A stretch of 64,000 bases of DNA from Coprococcus sp. (GCA_022793995.1 JAAWDY010000067.1:62001-126000), one strand, 5' to 3'. Counted from the first letter of the stretch, positions 16,068-25,629 are shown. The notes: generated by a model from the letters alone, not told the origin. Numbers and translations are program-made.

Positions 16068-17369
16068 CTATATCAGATAGTTCATCATCATGCCGACCGC
16101 ATAATAATTGCTCATGTTATAAGCTCCACTCCTTGAGTACATACCAAACACATTGTATGGATTCGTTGCCGAATTCGAGGTTGCATTTGCTATGTCACCG
16201 TTCAGCAGTGAGCTGGAACTTATATTCATTCCGGCAGACGCTTTTGAATATGCTTTCTCCGCGATCCCACTGACGCCGGATACCAGACTCTTTGTCAAAG
16301 ATGGGTCTTTCTTCATGTTCTCTGCAAAAACGCTCTTATCAAAGCTTAAAGTAGCGTCCTTATTCACGGTAATCCCAAGTTTCTCCAATGACTTCTCTGA
16401 GCCCAGTCCTGCAACCAGATTCCGCAGCTGTCTGTCTACGCCAGTTCCTCTGTCATAATTGTCATTGAGCAGTTTCAGTGACGAATTGTATGACTTCACC
16501 AGATCGCTGACGGCAGATGCCACCTTATCCGTATCCACATCAGCCTTAATGGTCGTCTTGCCAACGCCCTTAAGTTTCACACCGATTCTGGTATAATCCA
16601 GAGAAACATCATTCGTATAGGATTCATGATTCGTCGTCTCACCGTTCTTAGTTACAGAATACTTTGCATTTGCCGCTTCTGTCTTCACATTCTCGGCTCC
16701 TGCCGCAGCACCAAGCTGGCCGCTTACTTCAAACGTATTGGACGCTCCGGTAGTCTTGCCTTCGATCTGCAGAGATGCAACGCCGTCTTTCTGCACCACG
16801 CTGGCCTTCACATCAGAATCACTCTTGTTGATCTGTTCCGCTGCTTCTTTGAGCATCTGAGCGTTCGACTTTGCGATACCCTTACTGTCCAAAGCGCTTA
16901 CCTTAACATCCACAGAACCGTTAACACCTTTTACAGTGAAATCCATATCTGTGTCCGCCTTCGCGGAAGCTTTCACTCCGTCGCTGACATTCACCTGCGC
17001 CTGAGCGATCTGCTGTACATCCAGCTCTACCGCCTGTTTATTCTTCACAGGAAACTTTGCATCTGCTGTTGCAATGGATGTATCCGAACTTGTAACACCG
17101 AGTTGATTCATAACGCCATTTTGATTCGAGTCTTTCAACTTATTCGCCGCGTTCATCAGATCTGACATACTGCTGTTGTAGGACTTTACAAAATTAAGGC
17201 TTGACGCCATCGACGTCCTTCTGGATGAAACAGACGGTACAGACGATACTCCTGAAACAGCCTGCATATACCTGTTGTTTCTGGAAAGCGCCTGCGCCAG
17301 ACGCATGTTATTAACAGACGCCTGATAATTGTAATATCCCATGCCATTATTAATTCCGCCGATTGCCAT
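16068..17369 (-). CDS. Second FliD-like flagellar cap protein
   Basis: 433 residues with AAAGGAGAGGAG before the ATG. FliD-type features include an N-terminal helical region leading to VKSYNSSMSDLMNAANKL, a central Ala/Ser/Thr/Lys-rich beta region (VSDGVKASAKADTDMDFTVKG), and a C-terminal part with VSDLVKSYNSSLKLLNDNYDRGTGVDRQLRNLVAGL and ITVNKDATLSFDKSVFAENMKKDP. The last 40 residues are Asn/Ser/Tyr/Met-rich and end in AVGMMMNYLI, which is not usual for FliD. It is distinct from the 790-residue FliD at 23234 and lies behind a chemoreceptor under a sigma-28-like promoter. It could cap a different filament or act as a secreted adhesin. Confidence 0.75.
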   Translation of the reverse strand: MAIGGINNGMGYYNYQASVNNMRLAQALSRNNRYMQAVSGVSSVPSVSSRRTSMASSLNFVKSYNSSMSDLMNAANKLKDSNQNGVMNQLGVTSSDTSIATADAKFPVKNKQAVELDVQQIAQAQVNVSDGVKASAKADTDMDFTVKGVNGSVDVKVSALDSKGIAKSNAQMLKEAAEQINKSDSDVKASVVQKDGVASLQIEGKTTGASNTFEVSGQLGAAAGAENVKTEAANAKYSVTKNGETTNHESYTNDVSLDYTRIGVKLKGVGKTTIKADVDTDKVASAVSDLVKSYNSSLKLLNDNYDRGTGVDRQLRNLVAGLGSEKSLEKLGITVNKDATLSFDKSVFAENMKKDPSLTKSLVSGVSGIAEKAYSKASAGMNISSSSLLNGDIANATSNSATNPYNVFGMYSRSGAYNMSNYYAVGMMMNYLI

Positions 17370-17514
17370 ATTCTCCTCTCCTTTCTATATAGTTTATACC
17401 TTACCAGGATCCAGCCCGAAAAATCTGGGCTTTACAATGCCCTTGGAGGTATATCTGTATATCGACATCTTATCTGCAAATGTTAAGAGTAGCAGAGTGC
17501 TCTCCCGTCATTTC

Positions 17515-19197
17515 CTACTTTCTGTCTAAGCTTCTCAGCTTAAAGCGAGATATCAGCGACTTCAGAAGCTGAGACTGACCTGCAAGCTCCTCGCTTGCCG
17601 CAGCGCTCTCCTCCGCCGTTGCCGAATTGGTCTGCACTACGCTAGAGATCTGATCCATGCCTGTCGTTACCTGGGAGATCGCCTCCGCCTGGTTATCCGT
17701 CGCGCTGGAAATCTTGTCTACATATGTAACCGCGCTCTTCGTGCTTTCTACAGTCTCCATGATCGCTTCCGCGGTTTTTCCGGCAATATTCGTTCCGCTT
17801 TCCACCGCCTGGATCGTTCCTTCAATAAGGGCTGTTGTATTACTTGCCGCCTCCGCACTCTTGGACGCCAAGCTCCGCACTTCGTCAGCCACAACGGCAA
17901 AACCTTTGCCGGCTTCCCCTGCGCGCGCCGCTTCAACTGCTGCGTTCAAAGCCAGTATGTTGGTCTGGAATGCAATATCCTCAATCGTCTTGATAATCTT
18001 TCCGATATCTCCCGACTTCTGGCTGATCTCATCCATCGCTGCGATCATATCCTGCATCTGTTCATTCGATACAGACAGCTTCTCCTGTGCTTCCATCACC
18101 TTGCTGCTTGCTTCTTTTGCATTCTGCGCCGTATTGCTTACTTCTCTTGAAACCTCATTGACTGTCGCCGCCAGCTCCTCTACGGAACTTGCCTGCTCTG
18201 TCGCACCCTGGGACAATGCCTGTGCTCCGGAAGATACCTGGTCTGCCCCGCTTGCCACCTGATCGGACGCGTCGTTGATCTGTCTCATCGTGTCGCTCAA
18301 ATTGCGATTCATCATACGGATTGACTCAAGAAGCGGCATAAAGTCACCTTTATAAGCTTCCTGATTCGCATGGAGATCAAAATTACCCTTTGACATCTCT
18401 TCCAAAAGATAGGTCAAATCTCGCACAACCGCCTCTAACCCTCGGCAGGTTGCGTCTACATTGGTTACCAGCGCGCCAAACTCGTCCTTTGAATCATAAG
18501 AAAGCTGCTGCGACATATCGCCATTAGCAAGTCCCTGCATAGCCCCCTCAATCTGGTATACCGGTCTTACAATCATCTTCGTCACTCGTATACAGATAAA
18601 TATTGCAAATACGATAGCTGCTACCATCAAGGCAATCTGAATAATAAGCCCGATATTCGTTGTCCTTGTGCTCTCCTCCATGGTTTCGGTTCGCAGTTCA
18701 TTCGTCTCTGTACCTAACGGTTTTGCTAATTCCGCCACATTCGCTAACGCTGGAGTACATTGGCTGATCGTCATACTGCGCGCCTCTTCTTCGTCACCGG
18801 CGTCCAGAAGTCCGATGATTTTGTCGGCAATCACAAACCAATCTTCTACTGCTGTTTCATACTCAGATACCGTAGTCTGGTCTATGATGTTCAGCTCTTT
18901 TATCGTCGAAAAATTGTTACGGATATTCGTAATATTTTCTTCGATTTTCTGCTTGGTCGCCGCATCCGACTTCCCATTGATTACCATATCCCTTACATAC
19001 CTTCCGACAATATTCGTATAGATACGGTTCTCTTTCACCGCGTCGTCTACTGCAACCGCGGTTTCCATAAAATTATCCAAATTCGCATTTGCTTTCCTTA
19101 GCTGCACAATCGCAAAAATGGATAAAATACATGTGAGGAGCAGTACCACCCCAAAAGATACTAAAAGTTTACTTCTAATCTTCAAATTCTTCAACAT
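17515..19197 (-). CDS. Methyl-accepting chemotaxis protein
   Basis: 560 residues from the ATG six bases after AAGGAG. TM1 lies at about residues 12-32. A four-helix-bundle type extracellular sensor of about 160 residues is followed by TM2 ([20 protein letters not shown]), HAMP ([26 protein letters not shown]) and the signalling hairpin with [20 protein letters not shown]. The hairpin tip is the CheA/CheW contact. There is no C-terminal CheR/CheB pentapeptide. The start overlaps the nucleotidyltransferase-like gene by 23 bases. A weak hairpin (17413-17431) lies between this gene and the FliD-like gene. Confidence 0.95.
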   Translation of the reverse strand: MLKNLKIRSKLLVSFGVVLLLTCILSIFAIVQLRKANANLDNFMETAVAVDDAVKENRIYTNIVGRYVRDMVINGKSDAATKQKIEENITNIRNNFSTIKELNIIDQTTVSEYETAVEDWFVIADKIIGLLDAGDEEEARSMTISQCTPALANVAELAKPLGTETNELRTETMEESTRTTNIGLIIQIALMVAAIVFAIFICIRVTKMIVRPVYQIEGAMQGLANGDMSQQLSYDSKDEFGALVTNVDATCRGLEAVVRDLTYLLEEMSKGNFDLHANQEAYKGDFMPLLESIRMMNRNLSDTMRQINDASDQVASGADQVSSGAQALSQGATEQASSVEELAATVNEVSREVSNTAQNAKEASSKVMEAQEKLSVSNEQMQDMIAAMDEISQKSGDIGKIIKTIEDIAFQTNILALNAAVEAARAGEAGKGFAVVADEVRSLASKSAEAASNTTALIEGTIQAVESGTNIAGKTAEAIMETVESTKSAVTYVDKISSATDNQAEAISQVTTGMDQISSVVQTNSATAEESAAASEELAGQSQLLKSLISRFKLRSLDRK

Positions 19198-20470
19198 CGC
19201 CATCTCCTTCTGTCCCTGTTTTTCGTTCTGCCGCCTGAGGCGCTTCTTCATCCGTCCCGCCCCTTCTCTCTTGGGCGAGCCTTTTCATCTTTTCTTTCAT
19301 ATCTAAAAATCTGACGCTGATCCGGAGCCATGCTGCTCTCCACTTGCGAGCGCATATCTGCTTCCCAAAACGAAGCCACCGGATCATCCAGCAAAGCAAT
19401 AATAAAAAGTGATATTTCTCCAATATCGGGAAGAACTGCTGCATATATTCACGCGGCGGAAACGCCCACTCCCGCCTTTTCGTCGCCCATTCTTCCTCCC
19501 GGTTGCGCAGATAAAAATCCAACCTTGCCTTTTCTTCTGGCAAAAGTGCTTTATCGAGCTGATTGTTCTCCTGTCGGCGAAAAAGAACAAATTCTTCCAA
19601 CTCCAGCGCCAGACCATACTCTTGGCGCACGTTTTCTCCAAACCATAACTCAGAAAGTATATTCAGTTGTTCTGCAAACTCCTGCCACTTAAGCTTTTCC
19701 AAAATATCCTTTACTTCTTTTTGGCGAAATTCTTCGTTCAGCGACTCTCTGTATTGCCGGAAGTCCATGATTCCACGGATCTTCAGCGCTCCCGCCAAGT
19801 ACAGCTCAACTATTTTTCCGATGCGGTATAAGTATTCTTCTTCTTTTGACAACGTATGTATAAACTTATAATCTCCTATGCGCCGATATTTCTTTATGGG
19901 TACCAAAAACCATTGTTTAAAAGTCTTGTTCTTTACAGGTAGCTCACTGTAAAAGATTACCCGGATTCCTGGTACTCTCTCATACAGAATTCCATTTCCT
20001 ATTCTGTCTTCCTTCTGCTCATAATCCATGTCCCGCATCAATCTGTGGATCTGAGGCAGATTCTTATTTTCTACAAGAATCTCTATTTGTTCGATATATG
20101 CCATCTCCGGCTTAGGATATCGCTTCTCTATCGCCGTGTCTGACAGGAAAAGAGCGTCAATACCATGCTTTTCCAGCTGCCACATAATTACTTCTTCCGC
20201 ATTCTTATATTCTCCCCGCAGAAGAAGAACTCTCCGGTAACTCTGATAAAACTGTGTTTCACATTCTTCTGATATGACTTTCTCGATTCCTAGAATTCCG
20301 AGGTAAACGATATTGACTACATTCTGATAATCGGAAATCTTTAAAATTTTCTCCCAACTTACATGTCTTCGTAATAACTGGACCGGTTTCTGATTAATTA
20401 TGGCTGCCAACAGCATTAGCATATATCTAATCTCATAATTAATAGCTGTCCCTCCCTCCAGTGATATCAA
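19175..20470 (-). CDS. Nucleotidyltransferase-like family protein in a chemotaxis operon
   Basis: Up to 431 residues. The pattern [20 protein letters not shown], then ...[43 protein letters not shown], resembles the uncharacterised nucleotidyltransferase family PF14907. The usual GS-DxD core is replaced by weakly matching residues, so activity is doubtful. The C-terminus is charged with one hydrophobic stretch ([14 protein letters not shown]). The start is uncertain: a TTG at 20470 opens the frame, but the strong site GGAGGGAGGG points to an ATT codon at 20443 (INYEIRY). The gene overlaps the following chemoreceptor, and a sigma-28-like promoter lies just upstream. Confidence 0.6.
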   Translation of the reverse strand: MISLEGGTAINYEIRYMLMLLAAIINQKPVQLLRRHVSWEKILKISDYQNVVNIVYLGILGIEKVISEECETQFYQSYRRVLLLRGEYKNAEEVIMWQLEKHGIDALFLSDTAIEKRYPKPEMAYIEQIEILVENKNLPQIHRLMRDMDYEQKEDRIGNGILYERVPGIRVIFYSELPVKNKTFKQWFLVPIKKYRRIGDYKFIHTLSKEEEYLYRIGKIVELYLAGALKIRGIMDFRQYRESLNEEFRQKEVKDILEKLKWQEFAEQLNILSELWFGENVRQEYGLALELEEFVLFRRQENNQLDKALLPEEKARLDFYLRNREEEWATKRREWAFPPREYMQQFFPILEKYHFLLLLCWMIRWLRFGKQICARKWRAAWLRISVRFLDMKEKMKRLAQERRGGTDEEAPQAAERKTGTEGDGDVEEFED

Positions 20471-20487
20471 ATCATACCTTCATTTGT

Positions 20488-20514
20488 TTATCGGATATTT
20501 TGCAGAAAAATTAA
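20488..20514 (-). promoter_or_regulatory. Sigma-28-like promoter
   Basis: On the minus strand TTAA, 15 bases, TCCGATAA (consensus TAAA-N15-GCCGATAA). It is 18 bases upstream of the TTG of the nucleotidyltransferase-like gene and would drive that gene, the chemoreceptor and the second FliD. The -35 overlaps the stop codon of the FtsE-like gene. Confidence 0.5.
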
Positions 20515-20525
20515 CATTTTTCTGC
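20502..20525. terminator. Hairpin spanning the stop of the FtsE-like gene
   Basis: GCAGAAAAAT and ATTTTTCTGC form a perfect 10-bp stem with the loop TAAC containing most of the TAA stop. A T-run follows on the plus strand only, so termination on the minus strand may be weak. Confidence 0.4.
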
Positions 20526-21263
20526 TTTTTTCTTGCCGCTTTTTTCAAGCACCCTTCTTTCTTCAAAAACGTCCGTCGCCTTCAAATTATAGATCGCATT
20601 CTTCTCATCCGCCACAAGTGTGCCAGCAACCAGGGTCATACACCTCCGCCTCATGATGGTAACCAGTTCTCTTGCATGACTTGCCACCAGGACGGTCATT
20701 CCCCTGTAATTAACCTCTGCTAGAAGCTGCATCAAATCCCATGCGGAGTCCCCGTCCAGATTCGCCGTCGGCTCGTCTGCAATCAGTATCTCCGGACGGA
20801 CGGAAAGCGCCCTGGCAAGAAGTACTCTTGCCTTTTCTCCTCCTGACAATTCATTCGGAAATGCCTGAAACTTCCCCACCAGCCCCACCAGGCCAAGAGT
20901 TCCCATGATCGTCTTTTTCATCCTCTCGTCCATCTTCCCTGTAGCCAGTATCGCAAACATAATATTGTCATAAACTGTGCGATCCTTCAAAAGTCCTACC
21001 TCGGGTGACATAACCCCCAGTCTTCTCCTGTGGGCGGGAATCCGTCGTCTTTTCATTATATCTACTCGATGCCCATTCACCGTAATCTTGCCGGAAGTTA
21101 CCTCTTCCTGCTTCATAATCAAATTGAGAAGCGTACTTTTCCCCGCGCCGCTTTTCCCTGTGATAAAAACAAATTCCCCTTTATTGATCTCAAAGGAAAC
21201 GTCGTCTAATGCAACTTCATCCTTAAATTTCTTTGTCACGTGATCAAAAATAATCTGTGCCAT
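20511..21263 (-). CDS. FtsE-like ABC transporter ATP-binding protein
   Basis: 250 residues with Walker A GKSGAGKST, Q-loop region, signature LSGGEKARV, Walker B ILIADEPT and the H-loop ASHAREL. The N-terminus (IIFDHVTKKFKDEVALDDVSFEINKGEFVFITGKSGAGKSTLLNLI) is FtsE-like. FtsE works with the membrane protein FtsX to activate peptidoglycan hydrolases at division, but no FtsX or other permease is adjacent here. A secreted C39-type peptidase is divergently transcribed. It could be an orphan ATPase for a permease encoded elsewhere. Confidence 0.82.
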   Translation of the reverse strand: MAQIIFDHVTKKFKDEVALDDVSFEINKGEFVFITGKSGAGKSTLLNLIMKQEEVTSGKITVNGHRVDIMKRRRIPAHRRRLGVMSPEVGLLKDRTVYDNIMFAILATGKMDERMKKTIMGTLGLVGLVGKFQAFPNELSGGEKARVLLARALSVRPEILIADEPTANLDGDSAWDLMQLLAEVNYRGMTVLVASHARELVTIMRRRCMTLVAGTLVADEKNAIYNLKATDVFEERRVLEKSGKKKAEKC

Positions 21264-21395
21264 ATACTCCCCGCCTTATTTTTTCTTCACATTTGCCGAG
21301 ATATATTGTATACTATATTAACATACATATACACACTAAAGTATACTGTTTTTAAGTTATTCAGTCAATATTGATTCTGAAAACAGGGAGGAAAA

Positions 21396-22238
21396 ATGAA
21401 AAAGAAATTACTGTGCGGGGTTCTGATTTTAGCCCTTTTCTGGTGCGCTCCCTTTTCCCAGATCGATCTGGCCTCAGGAGATATCACTCCCCTGGACGAC
21501 GCAAAGAGCGCCAAAGATGCCGGGGACTCGGAAAACGCTGATGATACGGCGGATCACAAAAGCGCCGAGGATACAGCGGATGCCGGTGAAGACGAAGGTG
21601 AAGAAAGCACTGAGGATACAGCGTCCCAGGAAACAGCCGCGCTTCCCGAGCCGACGATAGCCCCTCCTCCCAGAGAGGCAGTGGTCGACGGCGTATATAC
21701 ACTATCGCTTACGAGCAGAATTGGAGCCCTGACTTATTATAATCAAAATGATTCCCGTTGGGCGGACCAGCTTTACGGCGACCAGGATCCGCTCTCCGGA
21801 TATGGATGCGGGCCGACGGTACTTGCCATGCTTGTAACCAGTTTTTCAGATCAGACTTATACCCCTACCGATATGGCGAAATGGGCGGCAGATAATCAGT
21901 TCTGGTCCCCAGGCGCAGGCACCCGCCATAACTTCATCCCTGACGGCGCCGCCGCCTTTGGATTCCATGTCGTGCCCTTTCACAATTATACAGCGGAAGG
22001 GATCATCGCCGAGCTTTCTAGCGGTCATGTCCTGGTAGCTCTTTTAGGCCCGGGATCTTTTACCTCTACCGGGCATTTTATCATCATTTCTGATTACTGG
22101 ACTGGAAGCCAGGTGCGGATCGCCGATCCCGCCAGCCTGGAAAACACCCAGATCCCTTGGGAAATCGAAACCCTGCTTGGCGAGCTGAAATACAGCGCCA
22201 ACAGCGGTGGTCCCATATGGAGTATATCTCCTAAGTAG
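21396..22238 (+). CDS. Secreted C39-family-like cysteine peptidase
   Basis: 280 residues. A signal peptide (MKKKLLCGVLILALFWCAP) is followed by about 75 residues of very acidic Asp/Glu/Ala-rich spacer with degenerate repeats. The peptidase_C39_2-type domain then runs from about residue 108: YYNQNDSRWADQLYG, the catalytic Cys138 in GYGCGPTVLAMLV, His227 in GHFIIISDY and the Asp of IADPAS. The substrate is unknown; the fold is used for bacteriocin-leader or wall-associated proteolysis. AGGGAGG precedes the ATG. Divergent from the FtsE-like gene, with an AT-rich 132-base gap. Confidence 0.85.
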   Translation: MKKKLLCGVLILALFWCAPFSQIDLASGDITPLDDAKSAKDAGDSENADDTADHKSAEDTADAGEDEGEESTEDTASQETAALPEPTIAPPPREAVVDGVYTLSLTSRIGALTYYNQNDSRWADQLYGDQDPLSGYGCGPTVLAMLVTSFSDQTYTPTDMAKWAADNQFWSPGAGTRHNFIPDGAAAFGFHVVPFHNYTAEGIIAELSSGHVLVALLGPGSFTSTGHFIIISDYWTGSQVRIADPASLENTQIPWEIETLLGELKYSANSGGPIWSISPK

Positions 22239-22251
22239 CGTTTGAGTAAAT

Positions 22252-22300
22252 AGAGCCTGCCGGCCGTCTCTTTTATGACATGCCGCAGGCTCTTCTTTCT
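22252..22300. terminator. Terminator between peptidase and FliT/FlgN-like gene
   Basis: AGAGCCTGC (22252-22260) pairs with GCAGGCTCT (22285-22293), extended by GGC/GCC, and TCTTTCTTTT follows on the plus strand. It separates two convergent genes. Confidence 0.75.
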
Positions 22301-22318
22301 TTTACTTCATCTTCAATT

Positions 22319-22726
22319 TTAACGGGAAGACTGATAGTAGGAGTCTTTTCCAGCCAGTCTGGAGCTAATCACCCGGTCAAGCTCAATCGTATGTTTCGTA
22401 ACCTGAGCTGTCTGAGCGCTGAACTCCCGGATCTTTTGCGCCTCGAATTCACCGGAGGATGCGCCCTCCCCCTTCAGCCAGGATTCCACTTCCTTCTTCT
22501 GATTGTCGTCCGCCGCGTGAAGAATCAACTGAAGTTCCGCCTTCACTTCGCTTGCCCTTTCCATCTCTTCTCCCCGCATCTTGAGGAGCATCTGAGCGGA
22601 TTCATTGTCATTTCTGGAACATGCGTCTCCAAGTTCCTTTGTCAGCCGCTCGATCTCCACCATCTGCTTATAGTTCCGCTGTACCCGTTTCAAAACCTCC
22701 GACAAAAGCTCTTTTCTGTCTGTCAT
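22319..22726 (-). CDS. FliT/FlgN-like flagellar chaperone candidate
   Basis: 135 residues, almost entirely helical and charged, with no membrane segment. It follows fliD and fliS on the same strand with 24 bases between, the place where FliT- or FlgN-type export chaperones normally lie. The heptad-like N-terminal segment (ELLSEVLKRVQRNYKQMVEIERLTKEL) fits such chaperones, but sequence similarity in this class is weak. An alternative is a non-chaperone flagellar accessory protein. GGAGGCAGGG precedes the ATG. Confidence 0.6.
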   Translation of the reverse strand: MTDRKELLSEVLKRVQRNYKQMVEIERLTKELGDACSRNDNESAQMLLKMRGEEMERASEVKAELQLILHAADDNQKKEVESWLKGEGASSGEFEAQKIREFSAQTAQVTKHTIELDRVISSRLAGKDSYYQSSR

Positions 22727-22750
22727 GGAATCCCTGCCTCCTGATTCTGG

Positions 22751-23122
22751 TTATATTGCCGCCTTCTTGTCAGCTTCCCGGAATGCATCACGAAGCTCTA
22801 TGATAAGGGGTTTCAGTTCCTGGACAACAGCTTTATTCCTTCCTATCTGCAGCCTGCCGATCTCATAGAGAAAAAATTCATACATCCTCCGCAGCTCATA
22901 GCTGATCTTATACTCCATGTTCAAAGTCCGGTTGAGATACTGTACGATTTCTTTCGACCTCTCGACCGACTTCTCAAACAAATCATAATCCTTATCTTCC
23001 AAAGCAATCTCTGCTCGGGTGATGCGCTTTACAAGCTCATCATATAGGAGAAGGAGCATCTCCCCCCGAGTCATGGTGTTTACAGACTGCATTTTATACT
23101 GTTCATATCCGTTCTGATACAT
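22751..23122 (-). CDS. fliS: Flagellar export chaperone FliS
   Basis: About 123 residues. The FliS hallmarks are NGYEQYKMQSVNTMTRGEMLLLLYDELVKRITRAEIAL and the C-terminal YEFFLYEIGRLQIGRNKAVVQELKPLIIELRDAF. FliS binds the flagellin C-terminus and prevents polymerisation in the cytoplasm. The ATG at 23122 has AAAGGT seven bases upstream; a GTG three codons earlier is possible. Just upstream is the 34-bp direct repeat element that separates it from fliD. Confidence 0.94.
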   Translation of the reverse strand: MYQNGYEQYKMQSVNTMTRGEMLLLLYDELVKRITRAEIALEDKDYDLFEKSVERSKEIVQYLNRTLNMEYKISYELRRMYEFFLYEIGRLQIGRNKAVVQELKPLIIELRDAFREADKKAAI

Positions 23123-23133
23123 ACCTTTCACCT

Positions 23134-23235
23134 TTACCTTGGTCTTCCCATCGCCGATTAGGCGATTCGATTCAGGTATCCCGAGTGCCGTGCACGAGGG
23201 GTTACCTTGGTCTTCCCATCGCCGATTAGGCGATT
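23134..23235. repeat. REP-like element with 34-bp flanking direct repeats (fliD-fliS)
   Basis: Bases 23134-23167 and 23202-23235 are identical 34-mers, each carrying ATCGCCGATTAGGCGAT. The 34-base centre contains GATTCAGG and a palindromic CGTGCACG core. On the minus strand each copy starts at the fliD stop codon and ends just before the fliS binding site. The organisation is the same as at 14878-14970 although the flanking bases differ. Confidence 0.75.
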
Positions 23236-25606
23236 AGCCTCCGAACTGGCTCAGCCAGCTGGACTGATTATTCATCTGCGAGATCAATGTTTCAAGAGAG
23301 GTAAACTGGGAAATATACCGGTCTCTCTCATTCTCCAGCCGATCTTGAAGCGTCTTGATCATCTTATCGATCGATGAAATCTGATTGTAGATGTCATTCT
23401 GCGTCAGACTTAATGGTGAGCTTGGCGTTCCTGCCTTGCGGACCAGGACGCCCTTTGACTCATCGGATCCCAATGGGTTCGCATATTTATACATAACATC
23501 CTTAAGATTCGTAGCCAAACCGTTATAAGAAGTTGTACCGTCGGCGTTCGTACCTGCCGTAGATGTGAAGAGCTTCTCCACGTTCTCCGGATCTGTCGCA
23601 AGCGCGGAGCGAAGCTTCTCTTCATCCAGCTCGATCTTTCCATTGTCAGAATAACTGTTGGACGTTGAGATACCGATCTTTCGGAACTCTTCCTGCAGCC
23701 CGCTGCTTATTACGGTACGGAGCTCGCTGCTCAGCATCCTCAGATCGCTGTCACCGAAGAGAAGGCCTTTCTTCGCTTCTTCCTCGTAGTTCTTGATCTC
23801 ATCCTCGCTCAGTTCTTTCTTCTGGTCGCTGGTAAGCGGCGCGAAATCCCTGTCATGCTTGGTGGAAAGCTCGGAATTCACCAATTCAACGATTGCGTTG
23901 TACTCCTCAACCATAGCCTTGATATTGTCGACTACTTTATCCGCGTCTACGGTCGCAGAAATCTCAACCGCCTCTGCTCCCTCGTCCAGTTTGTCCGGAT
24001 CATCTGCCTTATAGCCAAACTTTCCTTTCAGGCTGACTGTCAGGCCGTCCACTTCAAAGGAATTGGAATCACGTGTGAGGGTAATCACGTCGTCGGATCC
24101 TTCGTACTTGATCGCAATAACTGCATCTTCGCCTTCCGCTGTAAGATTCGTAGTGTCAAAACCGAACGCAGCCGCTACATCCGCATCAAGCTCCACTTTC
24201 CCGCTGGCTCCATTCTCCTTGGATGTGATACTGAACTTATCTGTAGCCGCTGAATACGACATTGTGATATTCGTATTCTCGTTGATCTTGTTCATCAAAG
24301 TATTGAGCGTGTCGTCCGCAGTGATCTCGATCTTCTTAGCGCCTGGAGACTCTTGCGTTGTAAGCTTGCCGTCGTCCGTGACATAGAGCGCCCCGGTTCC
24401 GTCAGCTCCAATAATCTTCTCCAGATTCAGGCCTGATTCTTTCAGCTTCGCATCCAGGTTCACCCGGTTGGAGAGGCCTTCATTCGCCTGAAGTACGCCG
24501 TTCTTTCCGAGAAGCCCCCGATCCGCACTTGTGATTCTTAAGGTAGAACTTGGGTCGTCTCCGCCCTTCGGATTCGTCGTCTTAAAAGTAAGGCTCTTTG
24601 TGCCATCCGCTGCCTGATCCACCTTAATCCTACCCTTGCCAAAAGCCTTATCCAGTTCACTCTGGAGCGTTGTTTTCAGGCTGTCAAAATCCGTCACGCC
24701 TTCCAACTTGATCGTCTGGGACTTTCCGTTATAGTTAAAGGTCATGGTCTTGCCGTCAAGCATCTCTGTGAATGACTTCTTTGATATAAGTTTATCTTCA
24801 TCTATGACTCCGACATTACCATACGTACCATCGTCGTTTTCTGAAATTCCGAAATACTCCAGCGCAGACCCACCTGTAATCTCAAACTTATTACTGTCGT
24901 TACAAGTGAAACTGATCCGTTTATCCGCCCCGATATGCACATTGACTGCTTTTGCCAGCTTTCCACTGGAGTCTTCATCCTCGAGAAGCTTTTTGATAGA
25001 CTTTTCAATATTCTCTACCGTATCATACTTCAGTTCCGTGCCGTCCGACGCTTTATCTCTTAAATAGATGCTGTAGCTTTCCGCGCCGTACTCGAACGAA
25101 ATGGACTTCCCTACCAGATTCTCCACATCATACTTTTTATCTGGATCGTCGTCGATCACCCCTGTCGCCATAACCTTGCCTGTGGAAACTCCCGACGCGG
25201 AAGTCAGTTTTGCCTTCTGTGCAAGCTGCTTTACGCCCAGGATCGAGAACGCGTTGCTGGACATCGCTCTTCCCGACACTGACACATACTTGCTGTTCGC
25301 GCCTGTGGTCGTAATCTTATTCCTTCCCCAGAAATTGGAATTAAACAGGTTCGTAGACGCTGTGATCGATGATGTATACTTATTCATAAAGGAAATCATC
25401 TTGCTGCTGATGCCGCGGATTGCTTCCTGCTTCCACTGGAGCTGGGTCTTCTTCTGCTGCTGCTGGGTGATCTTACTGCTGGTGCCGTAAGTCATCTGTT
25501 CGATTAATTCGTCTCTGTCAAGTCCGCTGGCAAGCCCGCCGAAGCCCCTGATACTACTGTTACCGATACTGCTGCTGGTTGTGCTTGATAAACTGCCTAT
25601 TGCCAT
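23234..25606 (-). CDS. fliD: Flagellar filament cap protein FliD
   Basis: 790 residues from the ATG preceded by AAGGAAG; a frame to 25726 has no start signal. The N-terminal FliD domain shows IRGFGGLASGLDRDELIEQMTYGTSSKITQQQQKK, and the C-terminal domain shows SAVDADKVVDNIKAMVEEYNAIVELVNSEL-type residues and FRKIGISTSNSYSDNGKIELDEEKLRSAL. FliD forms the cap that folds flagellin at the filament tip. Typical FliD is 450-550 residues, so the exposed central D2/D3 region (about residues 120-560) is enlarged and likely surface-variable. The terminal helices end in a coiled coil (MIKTLQDRLENERDRYISQF). The leader is about 250 bases and contains a repeat. Confidence 0.94.
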   Translation of the reverse strand: MAIGSLSSTTSSSIGNSSIRGFGGLASGLDRDELIEQMTYGTSSKITQQQQKKTQLQWKQEAIRGISSKMISFMNKYTSSITASTNLFNSNFWGRNKITTTGANSKYVSVSGRAMSSNAFSILGVKQLAQKAKLTSASGVSTGKVMATGVIDDDPDKKYDVENLVGKSISFEYGAESYSIYLRDKASDGTELKYDTVENIEKSIKKLLEDEDSSGKLAKAVNVHIGADKRISFTCNDSNKFEITGGSALEYFGISENDDGTYGNVGVIDEDKLISKKSFTEMLDGKTMTFNYNGKSQTIKLEGVTDFDSLKTTLQSELDKAFGKGRIKVDQAADGTKSLTFKTTNPKGGDDPSSTLRITSADRGLLGKNGVLQANEGLSNRVNLDAKLKESGLNLEKIIGADGTGALYVTDDGKLTTQESPGAKKIEITADDTLNTLMNKINENTNITMSYSAATDKFSITSKENGASGKVELDADVAAAFGFDTTNLTAEGEDAVIAIKYEGSDDVITLTRDSNSFEVDGLTVSLKGKFGYKADDPDKLDEGAEAVEISATVDADKVVDNIKAMVEEYNAIVELVNSELSTKHDRDFAPLTSDQKKELSEDEIKNYEEEAKKGLLFGDSDLRMLSSELRTVISSGLQEEFRKIGISTSNSYSDNGKIELDEEKLRSALATDPENVEKLFTSTAGTNADGTTSYNGLATNLKDVMYKYANPLGSDESKGVLVRKAGTPSSPLSLTQNDIYNQISSIDKMIKTLQDRLENERDRYISQFTSLETLISQMNNQSSWLSQFGG

Positions 25607-25629
25607 AGTAATCTTCCTTTCTTTGTGAT

